From Congregibacter brevis (GTDB lineage Bacteria > Pseudomonadota > Gammaproteobacteria > Pseudomonadales > Halieaceae): a stretch of 64,000 bases of DNA. The stretch lies in the NCBI RefSeq assembly GCF_045689245.1, contig NZ_CP136865.1, positions 1,302,001-1,366,000 of the forward strand, in the 5' to 3' direction. The position numbers and the translations under genes were made by a program. Shown piece by piece: positions 27,840 to 36,376 of this stretch. Each line of letters starts with the position of its first letter. The first letter of the stretch is position 1. Under the pieces are notes generated by a model, which ran no database searches, was not told the origin of the DNA, and was given only the letters and a program-made list of their open reading frames with translations.

Positions 27840-28682
27840 ATGAAGTATGCGGAGCATTTTCGGCCCTTGCAGGTCAGTAATGCCTACGACTCACAAAACG
27901 CCCTCTCGCTGGCGCTCGCCTGCGAGCTTTCCTATGCGAGATTGCAAGATATCAAACACTGTGTAGAAATCACCTGGGGTTACCGGTTCTTAGGCCTCGT
28001 ATCGCGAAAGAAGAAGCCTGACATCGATACCCAGTGTTTCATCATGGCTGACGACAGCAATATCGTTGTGGTTTTTCGTGGCAGTGACTCGGGTAGTGAT
28101 TGGTTTGCAAACTTTCAGGCCTCGCAAGATCCGGGGCCCTTTGAGAGCACAGGCGCCCATGAGGGCTTTCAGGATTCTTTGTACCCAGCGGTCATCAAGC
28201 TTACGGAAATACTCCGTGAAGATTCGACGGAGCGTCGCCGACTCTGGATAACTGGTCACAGCCTCGGGGGCGCCTTGTGTTCGTTGTTTGCGGGAATGCT
28301 TCTGGAGAACAAAATCAATGTCTACGGCGTATACACCTTCGCCAGTCCGCGCCCGGGAAACGAGAAATTTGCATCCGCACTTAACAAAAAGATCGGCGGC
28401 CCTCATTATCGTGTGGTGAATTCTGGCGATGTTGTTCCCCATGTGCCGCCAGAGCCGTTCTTTAGTCATCCCGGTTCAAGGGTCATACTGAAGCACAATC
28501 ACAAAAAACGTACTAAGGGCTCCTGGTTGGATGAGCGTATAGCCGCATTGAAGAACTTTGTACACATGACTGGCAAGCGCTTTGATATCGCCGACAATCA
28601 TCGACTGACGACGGCCAGTAACAGTTATGTACCAAGACTGCTGAAGGATCTTGCTCGTGAACAGCGAGTGAAGGGTAGATGA
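27840..28682 (+). CDS. Class 3 lipase family protein
   Basis: A 280-residue alpha/beta hydrolase of the Lipase_3 family. The nucleophile elbow is GHSLGG (WITGHSLGGALCSLFAG). The conserved FRGSD oxyanion region, HEGFQDSLYP and the FASPRPGN and SGDVVPHVPP motifs follow in order; D in GDVVPH and a later His complete the triad. No signal peptide, so probably intracellular or leaderless. The ATG at 27840 has GGGG 5 bases upstream. The last codons overlap the methyltransferase gene by 4 bp (ATGA). Confidence 0.9.
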   Translation: MKYAEHFRPLQVSNAYDSQNALSLALACELSYARLQDIKHCVEITWGYRFLGLVSRKKKPDIDTQCFIMADDSNIVVVFRGSDSGSDWFANFQASQDPGPFESTGAHEGFQDSLYPAVIKLTEILREDSTERRRLWITGHSLGGALCSLFAGMLLENKINVYGVYTFASPRPGNEKFASALNKKIGGPHYRVVNSGDVVPHVPPEPFFSHPGSRVILKHNHKKRTKGSWLDERIAALKNFVHMTGKRFDIADNHRLTTASNSYVPRLLKDLAREQRVKGR

Positions 28683-29500
28683 CTGAGCCTCAGCCACCAG
28701 GGCTCACCGATGTTCCCGAGACCATGCTTTGGACGCTTTATAGCCGTGCGCAGGAAGCGATGCGGACAGACGGGGTTTTTTCAGACAGCAAAGCAATAGA
28801 AATCTATCGGGGGCTCGATTATGACTTTGAGCGCAGCTTTGGGCGGAGTAACCCCATGGCTGCGCTGCGTGCAAAACTGTTTGATGAGCGTGTTTCCGCC
28901 TTCCTTGCGGATAATCCTGACTCCACCGTCGTCAACCTTGGGGAGGGTTTGGAGACTCAGCGGTATCGACTTGCCGAAGAGGTGTGTCATTGGTACACCG
29001 TAGATCTACCGGAGGCCATTGCGGTCAGGGAGCGGTTTATTTCTCCTGATCATAAGCATGAGCACATTCCCCTATCGGCTACTGATAGAGGGTGGATGGA
29101 GGTAATTCCCGACGATCGCCCGGTATTGATCGCTGCGCAAGGCTTGTTTATGTACTTTCGTGAACAAGATGTGAGGAACCTTCTGAGGGATATGGCCGCT
29201 CGGTTCCCGCAGTGCCATATCGTGTTCGATGTGATTCCCAATTGGGTGTCTCGAGCGTCTTTGGTGGCAAGGGGGCTACCCTTAACACGACACTATCGTA
29301 CGCCGGTAATGCCCTGGGGTGTTCACCGGTTCATGTTGCCCAGGCAACTCAAAAGCTGGGTTGGACGTTCCTGTGAGCTTGAGTTCATTGATTATCCGAG
29401 CTTTCCCCGGGGTGTTACTAAGCTGGCAAGTTCGATGGTACCTCTAGTGCCAGGCGCCAGGCACTGGATGCCCATGGTCGTGGAGATCAGGCCAGGGTGA
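28679..29500 (+). CDS. LCMT-type SAM-dependent methyltransferase
   Basis: A 273-residue class I methyltransferase of the leucine carboxyl methyltransferase / TcmP family. Motif I is VVNLGEGLETQRYRL, followed by WYTVDLPEAIAVRERF and, later, VLIAAQGLFMYFREQDV, all typical of the family. Members methylate carboxyl or hydroxyl groups of small metabolites; no substrate can be named. It overlaps the lipase gene by 4 bp, so the two form an operon and could act on related lipids. That link is inference. Confidence 0.88.
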   Translation: MTEPQPPGLTDVPETMLWTLYSRAQEAMRTDGVFSDSKAIEIYRGLDYDFERSFGRSNPMAALRAKLFDERVSAFLADNPDSTVVNLGEGLETQRYRLAEEVCHWYTVDLPEAIAVRERFISPDHKHEHIPLSATDRGWMEVIPDDRPVLIAAQGLFMYFREQDVRNLLRDMAARFPQCHIVFDVIPNWVSRASLVARGLPLTRHYRTPVMPWGVHRFMLPRQLKSWVGRSCELEFIDYPSFPRGVTKLASSMVPLVPGARHWMPMVVEIRPG

Positions 29501-29551
29501 GCTGAGGGCCCAAACCTTTACTTTCCGCTGCTCGCTTTTCACAGCTGACTT

Positions 29552-29614
29552 TTCGCAGTTCACCGTTCACCGTTCGCAGTTCACCGTTCGCAGCTCACCG
29601 TTCGCCGCTCGCCA
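29552..29614. repeat. Heptanucleotide tandem repeat
   Basis: Nine consecutive 7-base units alternate between TTCGCAG and TTCACCG, with C for T at the first base in two of them and a degenerate last unit. The array lies between the methyltransferase stop and the MBOAT start, and ends about 60 bases before the latter. Such short arrays expand and contract by slippage, so copy number probably varies between strains. Confidence 0.85.
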
Positions 29615-29674
29615 TAAGCGTGTTGTCCTGTTATAAGACTGCCGGTCTTTGTAGAGCGCTCATTAGCGTCGATT

Positions 29675-31081
29675 ATGGTTTTTTCCACCACATCATTCCT
29701 GTTCGTATTTTTGCCGCTGTTTTTGCTGTGCTATGCCGTACTGCCATGGCGAAACCTGACGGCGCTGGTTTTCAGTCTCTTGTTTTTTGCCTGGGGGGAG
29801 GGCGCTTACGTCCTACTTTTGCTGGGGACGGTAGCTTTTAACTATCTCATCGGCCAGCGGTTGGAGGAGGGTAATCATCGTTTCCGATTTCTGGCGCTGG
29901 GGGTTGCGGCCAACTTATTGGTGCTCGGCTACTACAAGTACTTCGGCTTTCTTATTAGCGGCGTGCTGGAGCTCCCTATCCCGGAGCAGGATATTCCTCA
30001 CCTGCCGTTGGGTATTTCGTTCTTCATATTTCAGTCGATCTCTTACCTCATTGATGTTTACAGAGGCGATTCGCCAAAAGCACGCTCATACTTCGATCTG
30101 GCACTTTACATCGCGATGTTCCCTCAGCTTATTGCTGGCCCAATTGTCCGCTATTCCACCGTTGCCGAGGCGATTCGTACTCGCCAGATTTCGTCCTACG
30201 ATGTTTACCGGGGTGTGATCCTTTTTGTAGTAGGGCTGAGCTACAAGGTTCTCATCGCCAACAACGCAGCAGAGGTCGCGGACACCGTTTTTGGCTTTAC
30301 CTCGAAACAGCTGTCGACGCTTAATGCCTGGACGGGGATAGTCGCTTACACCTTGCAGATTTTCTTTGATTTTGCCGGTTACTCCCTGATGGCCATTGGG
30401 ATTGGTCGGGTGATGGGTTTTCACTTCCCCAAGAATTTTGATTTTCCTTACATGTCCCGCTCGATTACTGAGTTCTGGCGACGCTGGCATATGTCGCTAT
30501 CCTCCTGGTTCCGCGACTATCTCTACATCCCGCTCGGCGGTAACAGACACGGTAAGCTACGGACGTATATCAACTTGTTTACGGTGTTCTTGTTGTGTGG
30601 ATTTTGGCATGGCGCCGCGTGGACGTTCATCATCTGGGGTGTTTTTCACGGCGTTATTCTGGCAGTGGAGCGCGCCGGGCTCGGCCGACTTCTAAGGGTG
30701 CTTCCTCGTCCAGCGCAACATATCTACGCCTTGCTTTTAGTGATGATTGGTTGGGTTGTTTTTCGGGCCGAAAACTTTAGCCACGCAAGCTATTACCTGC
30801 AGGCTATGTTCTTTGATGTTCCCGCTAAGGGGATTAGTTTTGTGCGCCTGGTGAGTAACGAGAACTTGGCTTTTATGCTGCTGGGTCTTCTGCTCTGCAT
30901 GCCGGTGCTTGAGGGCTTGCGAGTCTTCAGGAATGGCGAGGATTTCAGCGATAGTGATGCTCTCCAGCTTACGACCGTTTCTGCTGTAGCGAATGGTCTT
31001 GTCGCGCTCGTCTTGCTCCTCGTGTGTTCGATGTACATCATGTCAGGCACTTACAATCCATTTATTTACTTCAGGTTCTAG
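29675..31081 (+). CDS. MBOAT O-acyltransferase, AlgI-like
   Basis: A 468-residue integral membrane acyltransferase that passes acetyl groups across the inner membrane for polysaccharide O-acetylation. It starts with the AlgI-like VFSTTSFLFVFLP and continues with GYYKYFGFL, the LPLGISFFIFQSISYLIDVYRG block, SITEFWRRWHMSLSSWFRDYLYIPLGGNR, and the catalytic histidine in GFWHGAAWTF (about residue 312). Ends in the usual YNPFIYFRF. No alginate or other exopolysaccharide genes are nearby. The next gene encodes the matching periplasmic AlgJ-like partner, 3 bp downstream. Confidence 0.93.
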   Translation: MVFSTTSFLFVFLPLFLLCYAVLPWRNLTALVFSLLFFAWGEGAYVLLLLGTVAFNYLIGQRLEEGNHRFRFLALGVAANLLVLGYYKYFGFLISGVLELPIPEQDIPHLPLGISFFIFQSISYLIDVYRGDSPKARSYFDLALYIAMFPQLIAGPIVRYSTVAEAIRTRQISSYDVYRGVILFVVGLSYKVLIANNAAEVADTVFGFTSKQLSTLNAWTGIVAYTLQIFFDFAGYSLMAIGIGRVMGFHFPKNFDFPYMSRSITEFWRRWHMSLSSWFRDYLYIPLGGNRHGKLRTYINLFTVFLLCGFWHGAAWTFIIWGVFHGVILAVERAGLGRLLRVLPRPAQHIYALLLVMIGWVVFRAENFSHASYYLQAMFFDVPAKGISFVRLVSNENLAFMLLGLLLCMPVLEGLRVFRNGEDFSDSDALQLTTVSAVANGLVALVLLLVCSMYIMSGTYNPFIYFRF

Positions 31082-31084
31082 CCA

Positions 31085-32281
31085 GTGAGTGAGCAGACCG
31101 AAAGTGAAACAGTAGGATTCGGCAGTCGCACTAGACTGGCCATAGCAGCGGTTGCCCTGGTGTTTCTTTTGCCCGCGGTTGCTGGTTTTTTTACGGACCA
31201 TAAGGCTCGCCAAAACTGGGAGAAACGTGAGTTGGCAGCTCTTCCTGATGTCAGGCAAGCGGGGTCAGCCAAAATGTTTTTTCCTGAGCTTGAGTCGTTT
31301 GTTAACGACCATGTTGGCTTCGCCATGTCTCTCAATAAAACTTATCGGATGCTTCAGTTCTATGTGTTTGGCGACAGGCCTGTTGCCAATGTGGACGTGG
31401 GCGAAGATGGGTTTGTGTTCTTCAATGCCCACAGTGCAACGCGGCCGCACGCGGCGCTGCGCAAGTCCTGCATCCCCAGGATGCCGCAGGTGAAGAGCGT
31501 TGAGCTGGCAATGGAGCAGTTTGGTTCTTCTGTTCGGCGACGCGGTGCTACCATCAGTTATGCCTTAGTGCCCTCCAAGCCGCTGTTGTATCCGGATCGT
31601 CTTCCGCGAACCGTGCCTGCGCCGGTCCGAAGAGCCTGCACATCTCTTGATCCCATGCTGAGCACCGCTGGGTTGCTAAAAACAAGATCTGCGGGGAAAG
31701 ACTACTTGATTCACTTCCCCGTAGAAGAGCTACTTGAGCTTCGTGATGAGCCGGCGTTCTACCCGCCGGGCAACTTCCATTCTGCGAGCATGATCAATCA
31801 CGTGTTTGCCAAAGGCTTGTTGAGATCATTGGGTATCGAGCCGGGAGATAGTTACTCCAAGGGTGCCAGCCTTGGAGAAATTGGTGCGGATATGCGCGTC
31901 ATGGGATTTACGCGTAGGGTCGAAGCCTGGCGGTATCCTTATGCTGACTACGGCATAAAGGTAAGTAGAGCGAAACCCGAGTGGATTAAACGCTACTACA
32001 CTCGGGCACGAGATTTTGGGCGTTACGTGTCAGCGAGGCCCGCGTCTTCGCGCTCAGCACTGCTCCTCTCAAATTCCTTTGGTGCGTTTGTGGCTCCGCA
32101 TATCGCTCCGGGCTTCAAGACGCTGACACACGTTAATCTCAATGCCCTCCAGAAAGACGAGGCCGAGACCTTTATTCAGCAGATGATGGATAGGCTCAAG
32201 CCCGATGACGTCATCGTGTTGTCCCATGATGGCGGGATACCTAACCCAGCGCTGAAGATGCTCGCCGAAGCGCAGTTTTAA
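31085..32281 (+). CDS. AlgJ/AlgX-like SGNH acetyltransferase
   Basis: A 398-residue membrane-anchored periplasmic protein: one N-terminal helix (IAAVALVFLLPAVAGFF, residues 19-36), then the ALGX/ALGJ SGNH domain with FFPELESFVNDHVGFA and VDVGEDGFVFF. In AlgJ the acetylation triad is Asp-x-His plus a later Ser. Here the equivalents read N230-F-H232 and S331 in LLSNSFG, so the Asp appears to be Asn while His and Ser keep the normal spacing. The start is a GTG 3 bases after the MBOAT stop. Together the two genes look like an O-acetylation module for an unknown glycan. Confidence 0.82.
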   Translation: MSEQTESETVGFGSRTRLAIAAVALVFLLPAVAGFFTDHKARQNWEKRELAALPDVRQAGSAKMFFPELESFVNDHVGFAMSLNKTYRMLQFYVFGDRPVANVDVGEDGFVFFNAHSATRPHAALRKSCIPRMPQVKSVELAMEQFGSSVRRRGATISYALVPSKPLLYPDRLPRTVPAPVRRACTSLDPMLSTAGLLKTRSAGKDYLIHFPVEELLELRDEPAFYPPGNFHSASMINHVFAKGLLRSLGIEPGDSYSKGASLGEIGADMRVMGFTRRVEAWRYPYADYGIKVSRAKPEWIKRYYTRARDFGRYVSARPASSRSALLLSNSFGAFVAPHIAPGFKTLTHVNLNALQKDEAETFIQQMMDRLKPDDVIVLSHDGGIPNPALKMLAEAQF

Positions 32282-32383
32282 ACCGCGTTTGCCTTCGCTC
32301 TTTCGGGGGATTTAGCACACTTCTGAAGAACTCTGGGTGATTAGGGTGTTCGCAAAGTAGCGACAGGTATTGATCATGGACAA

Positions 32384-32665
32384 ATGATCAGACCGCTTGT
32401 CTCAGCCCTAATCGTACTTGCTGTGGGAGCTTGCTTCGCTGCAGATGGTTTTGCTGCCGGTGGCGGGGCTGCGATTAATAGCAAAGCGCTTCAGCGTTGT
32501 GTTTATATTGATGACAAGATCGAACACTACACCCGGTTGCGTCGCAAAGGCGGCTCTAATGCCCAAATGGCCTCATGGCGTAAATCTCGAAGTCGTTATG
32601 AGGACGAGTTTCGTTCGGCCCGTTGCCGCCAGTTCAGTCATTTTTTGCGTCGCAAAAATCGTTAA
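32384..32665 (+). CDS. Small secreted protein, unknown function
   Basis: A 93-residue protein with a signal peptide (LVSALIVLAVGACFAADGFA, cleavage after about residue 24) and a short basic mature domain with two cysteines in RCVYIDD and SARCRQF that could form a disulfide. The mature part, RLRRKGGSNAQMASWRKSRSRYEDEF, looks helical and charged. I do not recognise the family. It sits between the AlgJ-like gene and the lipocalin gene, 53 bp before the latter. Confidence 0.6.
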   Translation: MIRPLVSALIVLAVGACFAADGFAAGGGAAINSKALQRCVYIDDKIEHYTRLRRKGGSNAQMASWRKSRSRYEDEFRSARCRQFSHFLRRKNR

Positions 32666-32718
32666 GTGCTCTGCAAAAAACGCTAAGCTCTCGCTTGGTG
32701 ATCATTAGAGAGAGTCAA

Positions 32719-33294
32719 ATGTTCAGAAACGTACACACAAGAATACAGCGTACAGCGCGGTGGGCAGCGACAGCGCTTTTACTGCCTCTATTAACAGCAT
32801 GTATTGGGACGCCTGAGGGTGTTGTCGCAGTGCAGGACTTTGAAGCTGATCGATACCTCGGGCGCTGGTACGAGATTGCACGCTTAGATCATAGCTTTGA
32901 GCGGGGCCTGAGAAACGTCACCGCCGAGTATGCCTGGCGAGAGGATGGCTCTGTGCGAGTGTTTAATCGTGGCTATAACACTGAAGATTTGGAGTGGAGC
33001 GATATTGAGGGCAAAGCGAGCTTTGTCGACGATGAAAGCGAAGCCCATCTAAAGGTTTCATTTTTTGGTCCTTTCTATGCTTCCTATGTGGTGTTTGAGC
33101 TTGAGCGCGAGAATTACGAGTACGCCTTTGTCTCGGGTTTTAATCGAGATTATCTGTGGCTGCTTGCTCGCACACCGACGGTGTCTGATGCACTACGCGC
33201 AGAGTTCGTCGAGAGCGCCTCGGCTCTTGGCTTTAATACAGATGACCTTATATGGGTCGATCAATCACCCATGGAAGGGGATCGTCAGGAGTGA
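32719..33294 (+). CDS. blc: Outer-membrane lipocalin (Blc-like lipoprotein)
   Basis: A 191-residue bacterial lipocalin. The lipobox is LLTAC near residue 28, so the mature protein is lipid-anchored. The lipocalin GxW motif is LGRWYEIARLDHSFERGL and the third structurally conserved region is near YAFVSGFNRDYLWLLAR. Blc binds lysophospholipids and fatty acids and is thought to act in membrane repair or storage. The ATG at 32719 puts the signal peptide in register; the open frame reaches further upstream but lacks that logic. A bidirectional terminator follows. Confidence 0.93.
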   Translation: MFRNVHTRIQRTARWAATALLLPLLTACIGTPEGVVAVQDFEADRYLGRWYEIARLDHSFERGLRNVTAEYAWREDGSVRVFNRGYNTEDLEWSDIEGKASFVDDESEAHLKVSFFGPFYASYVVFELERENYEYAFVSGFNRDYLWLLARTPTVSDALRAEFVESASALGFNTDDLIWVDQSPMEGDRQE

Positions 33295-33307
33295 CAGGGC
33301 GGCATCA

Positions 33308-33339
33308 AAAAAGGCCCGGCGTTGCCGCGGGGCCTTTTT
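33308..33339. terminator. Bidirectional Rho-independent terminator
   Basis: AAAAAGGCCC (33308-33317) pairs with GGGCCTTTTT (33330-33339). The stem ends in A-runs on one side and T-runs on the other, so it can stop transcripts from the lipocalin gene (+) and from the convergent small secreted protein gene (-). Confidence 0.88.
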
Positions 33340-33358
33340 AGTTCAAATCGGCGAGTGC

Positions 33359-33766
33359 TTAAGTACCGCTGACTTCTAGTAACTCCCACTTGCCCACCTC
33401 GTTGTCGCGCTCGGTGTAGCGGTAGCGAACTTTGCTGCCATGAGCCGCGCTTTCAACGGTACTGGTATCCGGAGTGCTGATGAACTGTACGCGGCGACTC
33501 TTGCTACGTCGATTCATGCTGCAGCCAGCTTCGGTGCCCCGGCGTGCATTGCGGAAGTTGACGTATACCGGTTGCCCTAGTTCCTGGGCTTTCCGCATAT
33601 CAACGGTCCCTTCGAGGATGCAGTCTTGCGTGATTTCAGCGCTTGCTTGTAATGGTAATAACGATAGGCCTATGGCGCTTGCTGCGATGAGCAGGCTGCT
33701 CTTTATGCCTGTGATGCTTTTGACGCTCTTCAGTGAGCGGGTGTCTGATTTTTGTGTGTTGTACAT
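33359..33766 (-). CDS. Secreted hypothetical protein with two cysteines
   Basis: A 135-residue protein with a signal peptide: the hydrophobic core LLIAASAIGLSLLPLQ ends in ASA before EITQDC, residues 25-44. The mature 90 residues have two cysteines (QDCILEG and AGCSMNRR), a very basic RRSKSRRVQF stretch and a C-terminal region rich in beta-prone residues (KVRYRYTERDNEVGKWELLEV). I do not recognise the family. It is preceded on its strand by a 325-bp AT-rich gap and followed by the bidirectional terminator. Confidence 0.65.
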   Translation of the reverse strand: MYNTQKSDTRSLKSVKSITGIKSSLLIAASAIGLSLLPLQASAEITQDCILEGTVDMRKAQELGQPVYVNFRNARRGTEAGCSMNRRSKSRRVQFISTPDTSTVESAAHGSKVRYRYTERDNEVGKWELLEVSGT

Positions 33767-34091
33767 TTGTTTCTCCTTCGCCTCACGGCGATGCGGGTCG
33801 CGCAGATGTCTCGATTCGTCGGGCTTATACAGCCGTTCCCGATCTTTGTTTTTCCGTCCGATTCTTTATTATCGCGCCTATCCTAGGGTTTAAATTTAAT
33901 GCCATCGTTGCTCAGCTCCTCATAACCTTCATGATTCCATAATTTAGTGCAGCGAATTGTTACAGACTGTCACATAAATGAAATATAGCTGTGCTAGGCA
34001 GATTTGTAGTTTATGTCGAATCTGACCTAAAAAGCTATAGTTTTCATAAATTTGTAATAATTTTGTCATATTCGGTCGAACTTTTTGTGTG
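33767..34091. other. AT-rich intergenic region
   Basis: This stretch separates imuB (which ends at its right edge) from the small secreted protein gene (which starts at its left edge). It is clearly more AT-rich than the genes around it and presumably carries the secreted protein promoter. A pair of PhoB-like half sites, TTGTAAT and TTGTCAT, lies at 34052-34069 with 4-base spacing, but far from any start codon. I see no open frame worth calling and no stable hairpin. Confidence 0.5.
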
Positions 34092-35519
34092 TTACGCAAA
34101 GAATCCCTGCATGAACCACCGCTGCTTTCGACGTTCGTGAAACACCCAGAAACGCTGTCCCTGTCCATTGCGAGCAACAAAATAATCACGACTGGTGCTG
34201 CGCTCCCACCAGCCGTCTTCGATGCGTTCTGGTCCATAGATTAGTTCCAGGCGGCTTCCCCAGAACAGTAGATCTTCGCCCTCATGACGCAGCGCTTCTG
34301 GTTCGGATAACAGCCAGAACGGCCTTTGGGCCGTGCCGACAGGGGGTAGGGTGCCGGGAGTCCCCGTCGCAGCTTTCGCAGAGCTATGCTCTGGTAAATG
34401 CGCATCGCGATGATGAAGGCTGTTAACTGCCTGGGAGCCCAACCGATTGCTTAGCAGGTCAACCAGCTGGCTGGTGGATTCCGACTGACTGGCTTGGCGA
34501 AAAAGATCTCCACTGGTTGGTTGTGCGGACTCCAGAGACTCGGCCCGCAGCTGTACCAGTTCCACTTCTTGAGTAAAAGGCTGTCGTTCCAGGCGCAGTC
34601 GGGTTAGACGATACCAGTCTTGTCGTGGGGTGCGCGCTTCGCTGGTACGCACGTCCAGCACTTCCCGGTAACTGTTTAAGCCTGAAAAATGCCAGACGAT
34701 TTGCCGAGTTTGTAGTTGTCGTTGACGAAGGTAATCCTCCAGGGATGCCAGGAGTTGTTCCAGAGCGGGGCCTAGTTCATCTTGGTTTTGCACGGGATAG
34801 CCCAAGGGGTAGCTGTCTACAAAGCAGTGGGGAGGTTCAAAGTGGACAGGCGGTGCAACCACCTCGCCACTTAAATGTTGAAGAAGCTCTCGGAACTGCG
34901 CTCCGCAGCGGCGGTTTAAAGATGCGCTGGGTAGGGCGAGGACTTCTCCAAGAGTATTGAAACCGCTGCGCTGTAGTATCTCGAACTGCTCGTGTAAGGG
35001 CTCAAGTGTTTGTAGGGAGATGTTGTTGAGCTGTTCTCCCTGGGAGTAATCACTTGATGCAAGGCCGTGACTATTTGTATGCGAAAAAGCCCAGGCGGCC
35101 AGTGGCGTAGTACCCAAGGCAATGTCAGCGCTGTAACCGCGACCGGCGAGGCCTTGTCGGGCGTGACGAGTAATGGCGTCGCTGCCCCCAAAAAGCCTGA
35201 GAGAGCCGCCAATTTCAAGCATCAGGCAGTCTCCTCTAAATGGGTAGAGGTGCGGGGTGATGCCATAGGCCCAGCAACAAAGGCTTTCGAGAGCCTGTAC
35301 CTCAGCATCGGGATCTCGGGGTAAAAGCTGCAGGGGGCTCTCACCCGCGAGACTGCGGGCTGCTACCGGGTCCATGCCGGGCTCCAGACCCAGGAGGCTA
35401 GCCGTTGCGTTGACGGCATAGATGCGCTGCCGGTCTACGACGGCGAGGGCTTGGGGGCGCCGCTGAGGAAGGCATTGAACAGCCAGCTCGCTAAGGCGCA
35501 GGCATAACCAGAGTTGCAT
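34092..35519 (-). CDS. imuB: ImuB, Y-family-like mutasome subunit
   Basis: A 475-residue catalytically inactive Y-family polymerase relative that links ImuA and DnaE2 to the beta clamp in SOS translesion synthesis. N-terminal MQLWLCLRLSELAVQ, the AVVDRQRIYAVNATASLLGL segment and LALPSASLNRRCG with its helix-hairpin-helix context fit ImuB. The metal-binding acidic residues of true Y-family enzymes are not evident at the first position, as in other ImuB proteins. The LexA box ends 17 bases before the ATG, so the leader is very short and repression should be tight. Confidence 0.93.
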   Translation of the reverse strand: MQLWLCLRLSELAVQCLPQRRPQALAVVDRQRIYAVNATASLLGLEPGMDPVAARSLAGESPLQLLPRDPDAEVQALESLCCWAYGITPHLYPFRGDCLMLEIGGSLRLFGGSDAITRHARQGLAGRGYSADIALGTTPLAAWAFSHTNSHGLASSDYSQGEQLNNISLQTLEPLHEQFEILQRSGFNTLGEVLALPSASLNRRCGAQFRELLQHLSGEVVAPPVHFEPPHCFVDSYPLGYPVQNQDELGPALEQLLASLEDYLRQRQLQTRQIVWHFSGLNSYREVLDVRTSEARTPRQDWYRLTRLRLERQPFTQEVELVQLRAESLESAQPTSGDLFRQASQSESTSQLVDLLSNRLGSQAVNSLHHRDAHLPEHSSAKAATGTPGTLPPVGTAQRPFWLLSEPEALRHEGEDLLFWGSRLELIYGPERIEDGWWERSTSRDYFVARNGQGQRFWVFHERRKQRWFMQGFFA

Positions 35520-35535
35520 GTGGATATTCTAAGTG

Positions 35536-35551
35536 CTGTATATTTATACAG
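35536..35551. promoter_or_regulatory. LexA (SOS) box upstream of imuB
   Basis: CTGTATATTTATACAG is a perfect CTGT-N8-ACAG site, flanked so that the palindrome extends further (GTACTT side). It lies 17 bases before the imuB start, overlapping the probable promoter or transcription start. Confidence 0.92.
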
Positions 35552-35602
35552 TACTTAATTTTCTGCTGTATGGCGATACCTGTTCAGCGAAAAGACTGGG
35601 TT

Positions 35603-35809
35603 TTAGTTCATGCCTCGCTCTAACAGGTAGCTGATAGCTATCTTGATCACAAAGCCCAGAACACCCAGCGCAAGCGCAAGATAGAGGATCATCGTGCCAA
35701 ATACGCCGGCGTTACTGCGCTTGGCGAGATCCCAGACGATAAATACCATGAATATAATCAGACCGCCGACGCCAATGGTGACGCCGTACTCTGTTAACCA
35801 TTGATCCAT
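35603..35809 (-). CDS. DUF2788 family small membrane protein
   Basis: A 68-residue inner-membrane protein with two hydrophobic helices (GVGGLIIFMVFIVW and ILYLALALGVLGFVIKIAISYL) separated by the polar turn DLAKRSNAGVFGT. The pattern matches DUF2788, a small gammaproteobacterial family of unknown function. It begins 7 bp after the osmC stop, so both genes are likely one transcript. It ends about 50 bp before the LexA box of imuB. Confidence 0.8.
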   Translation of the reverse strand: MDQWLTEYGVTIGVGGLIIFMVFIVWDLAKRSNAGVFGTMILYLALALGVLGFVIKIAISYLLERGMN

Positions 35810-35816
35810 GAAAGCT

Positions 35817-36254
35817 CTAGTCGTCTACCGCAATGTTTGTGCTCAGCGTGCTTTCGGCTATCAGAGAGTTTGTAATCAGGCAGCTTTGCTCGGCTTTGTG
35901 CAGAAGCTTCTCGGCCTTCTCGATGTCAGTGCCCGCGGGAATGCTAAGCGTGGCCTCCACGTTGATCCCCGTGAATCTCGTCACCCGCTCTACACGGTCC
36001 AGGGTCCCTGATGCCTTGCACTGAAGATCGCTCCATTCCAGTTTCGACGCGCGGGCGATGGCCCGGAATGACAAAATAAAGCAGTCCGCTACTGCCGCGA
36101 CGAGTAATGACTCTGGTGACCACTTGTCGCCTGGTCCACCAAACTCGGCGGGTGGCGCAGTTACAATTTCTGAGACGTTCTCAGCGGTGAGTATAACGGG
36201 ACTGTCAGCTGTGGCGCTGCCGTTAACCTGATAGTGATGGGGGAAATCTTGCAT
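35817..36254 (-). CDS. OsmC family protein
   Basis: A 145-residue OsmC/Ohr-fold protein. The central sequence SPESLLVAAVADCFILSFRAIARAS carries one redox cysteine; the second (EQSCLITNSL) is about 60 residues later, as expected for the thiol peroxidase pair. It is closer to the general OsmC group than to Ohr. The ATG at 36254 has AGGA 9 bases upstream; an ATG seven codons earlier at 36275 would put that site inside the gene. It lies between imuA and imuB in the same direction, but there is no LexA box directly in front. Confidence 0.85.
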   Translation of the reverse strand: MQDFPHHYQVNGSATADSPVILTAENVSEIVTAPPAEFGGPGDKWSPESLLVAAVADCFILSFRAIARASKLEWSDLQCKASGTLDRVERVTRFTGINVEATLSIPAGTDIEKAEKLLHKAEQSCLITNSLIAESTLSTNIAVDD

Positions 36255-36376
36255 AGAGGCTATTCCTGTCCACAAAAGCGAAGGTCATTAAGTGCCCGCA
36301 TTTTAGGGCAGAGCACTCATGACAGGAATAGGCGGATAAACTCAAGGTTTACTGTTTTTACAGGTAACCAGTTGGT

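Noticed and set aside
29552..29614. Heptamer array as a CRISPR array
   Set aside because: Units are 7 bases with no spacers and no cas genes nearby.
34052..34069. PhoB-like half sites TTGTAAT and TTGTCAT
   Set aside because: The spacing fits a Pho box, but the site is about 290 bp from the nearest start codon in an AT-rich region where such matches arise by chance.
36352..36363. CTGTTTTTACAG resembling a LexA box downstream of imuA
   Set aside because: The half sites are separated by 4 bases rather than 8, and it lies after the imuA stop, so it does not fit the SOS box pattern of the three real sites.
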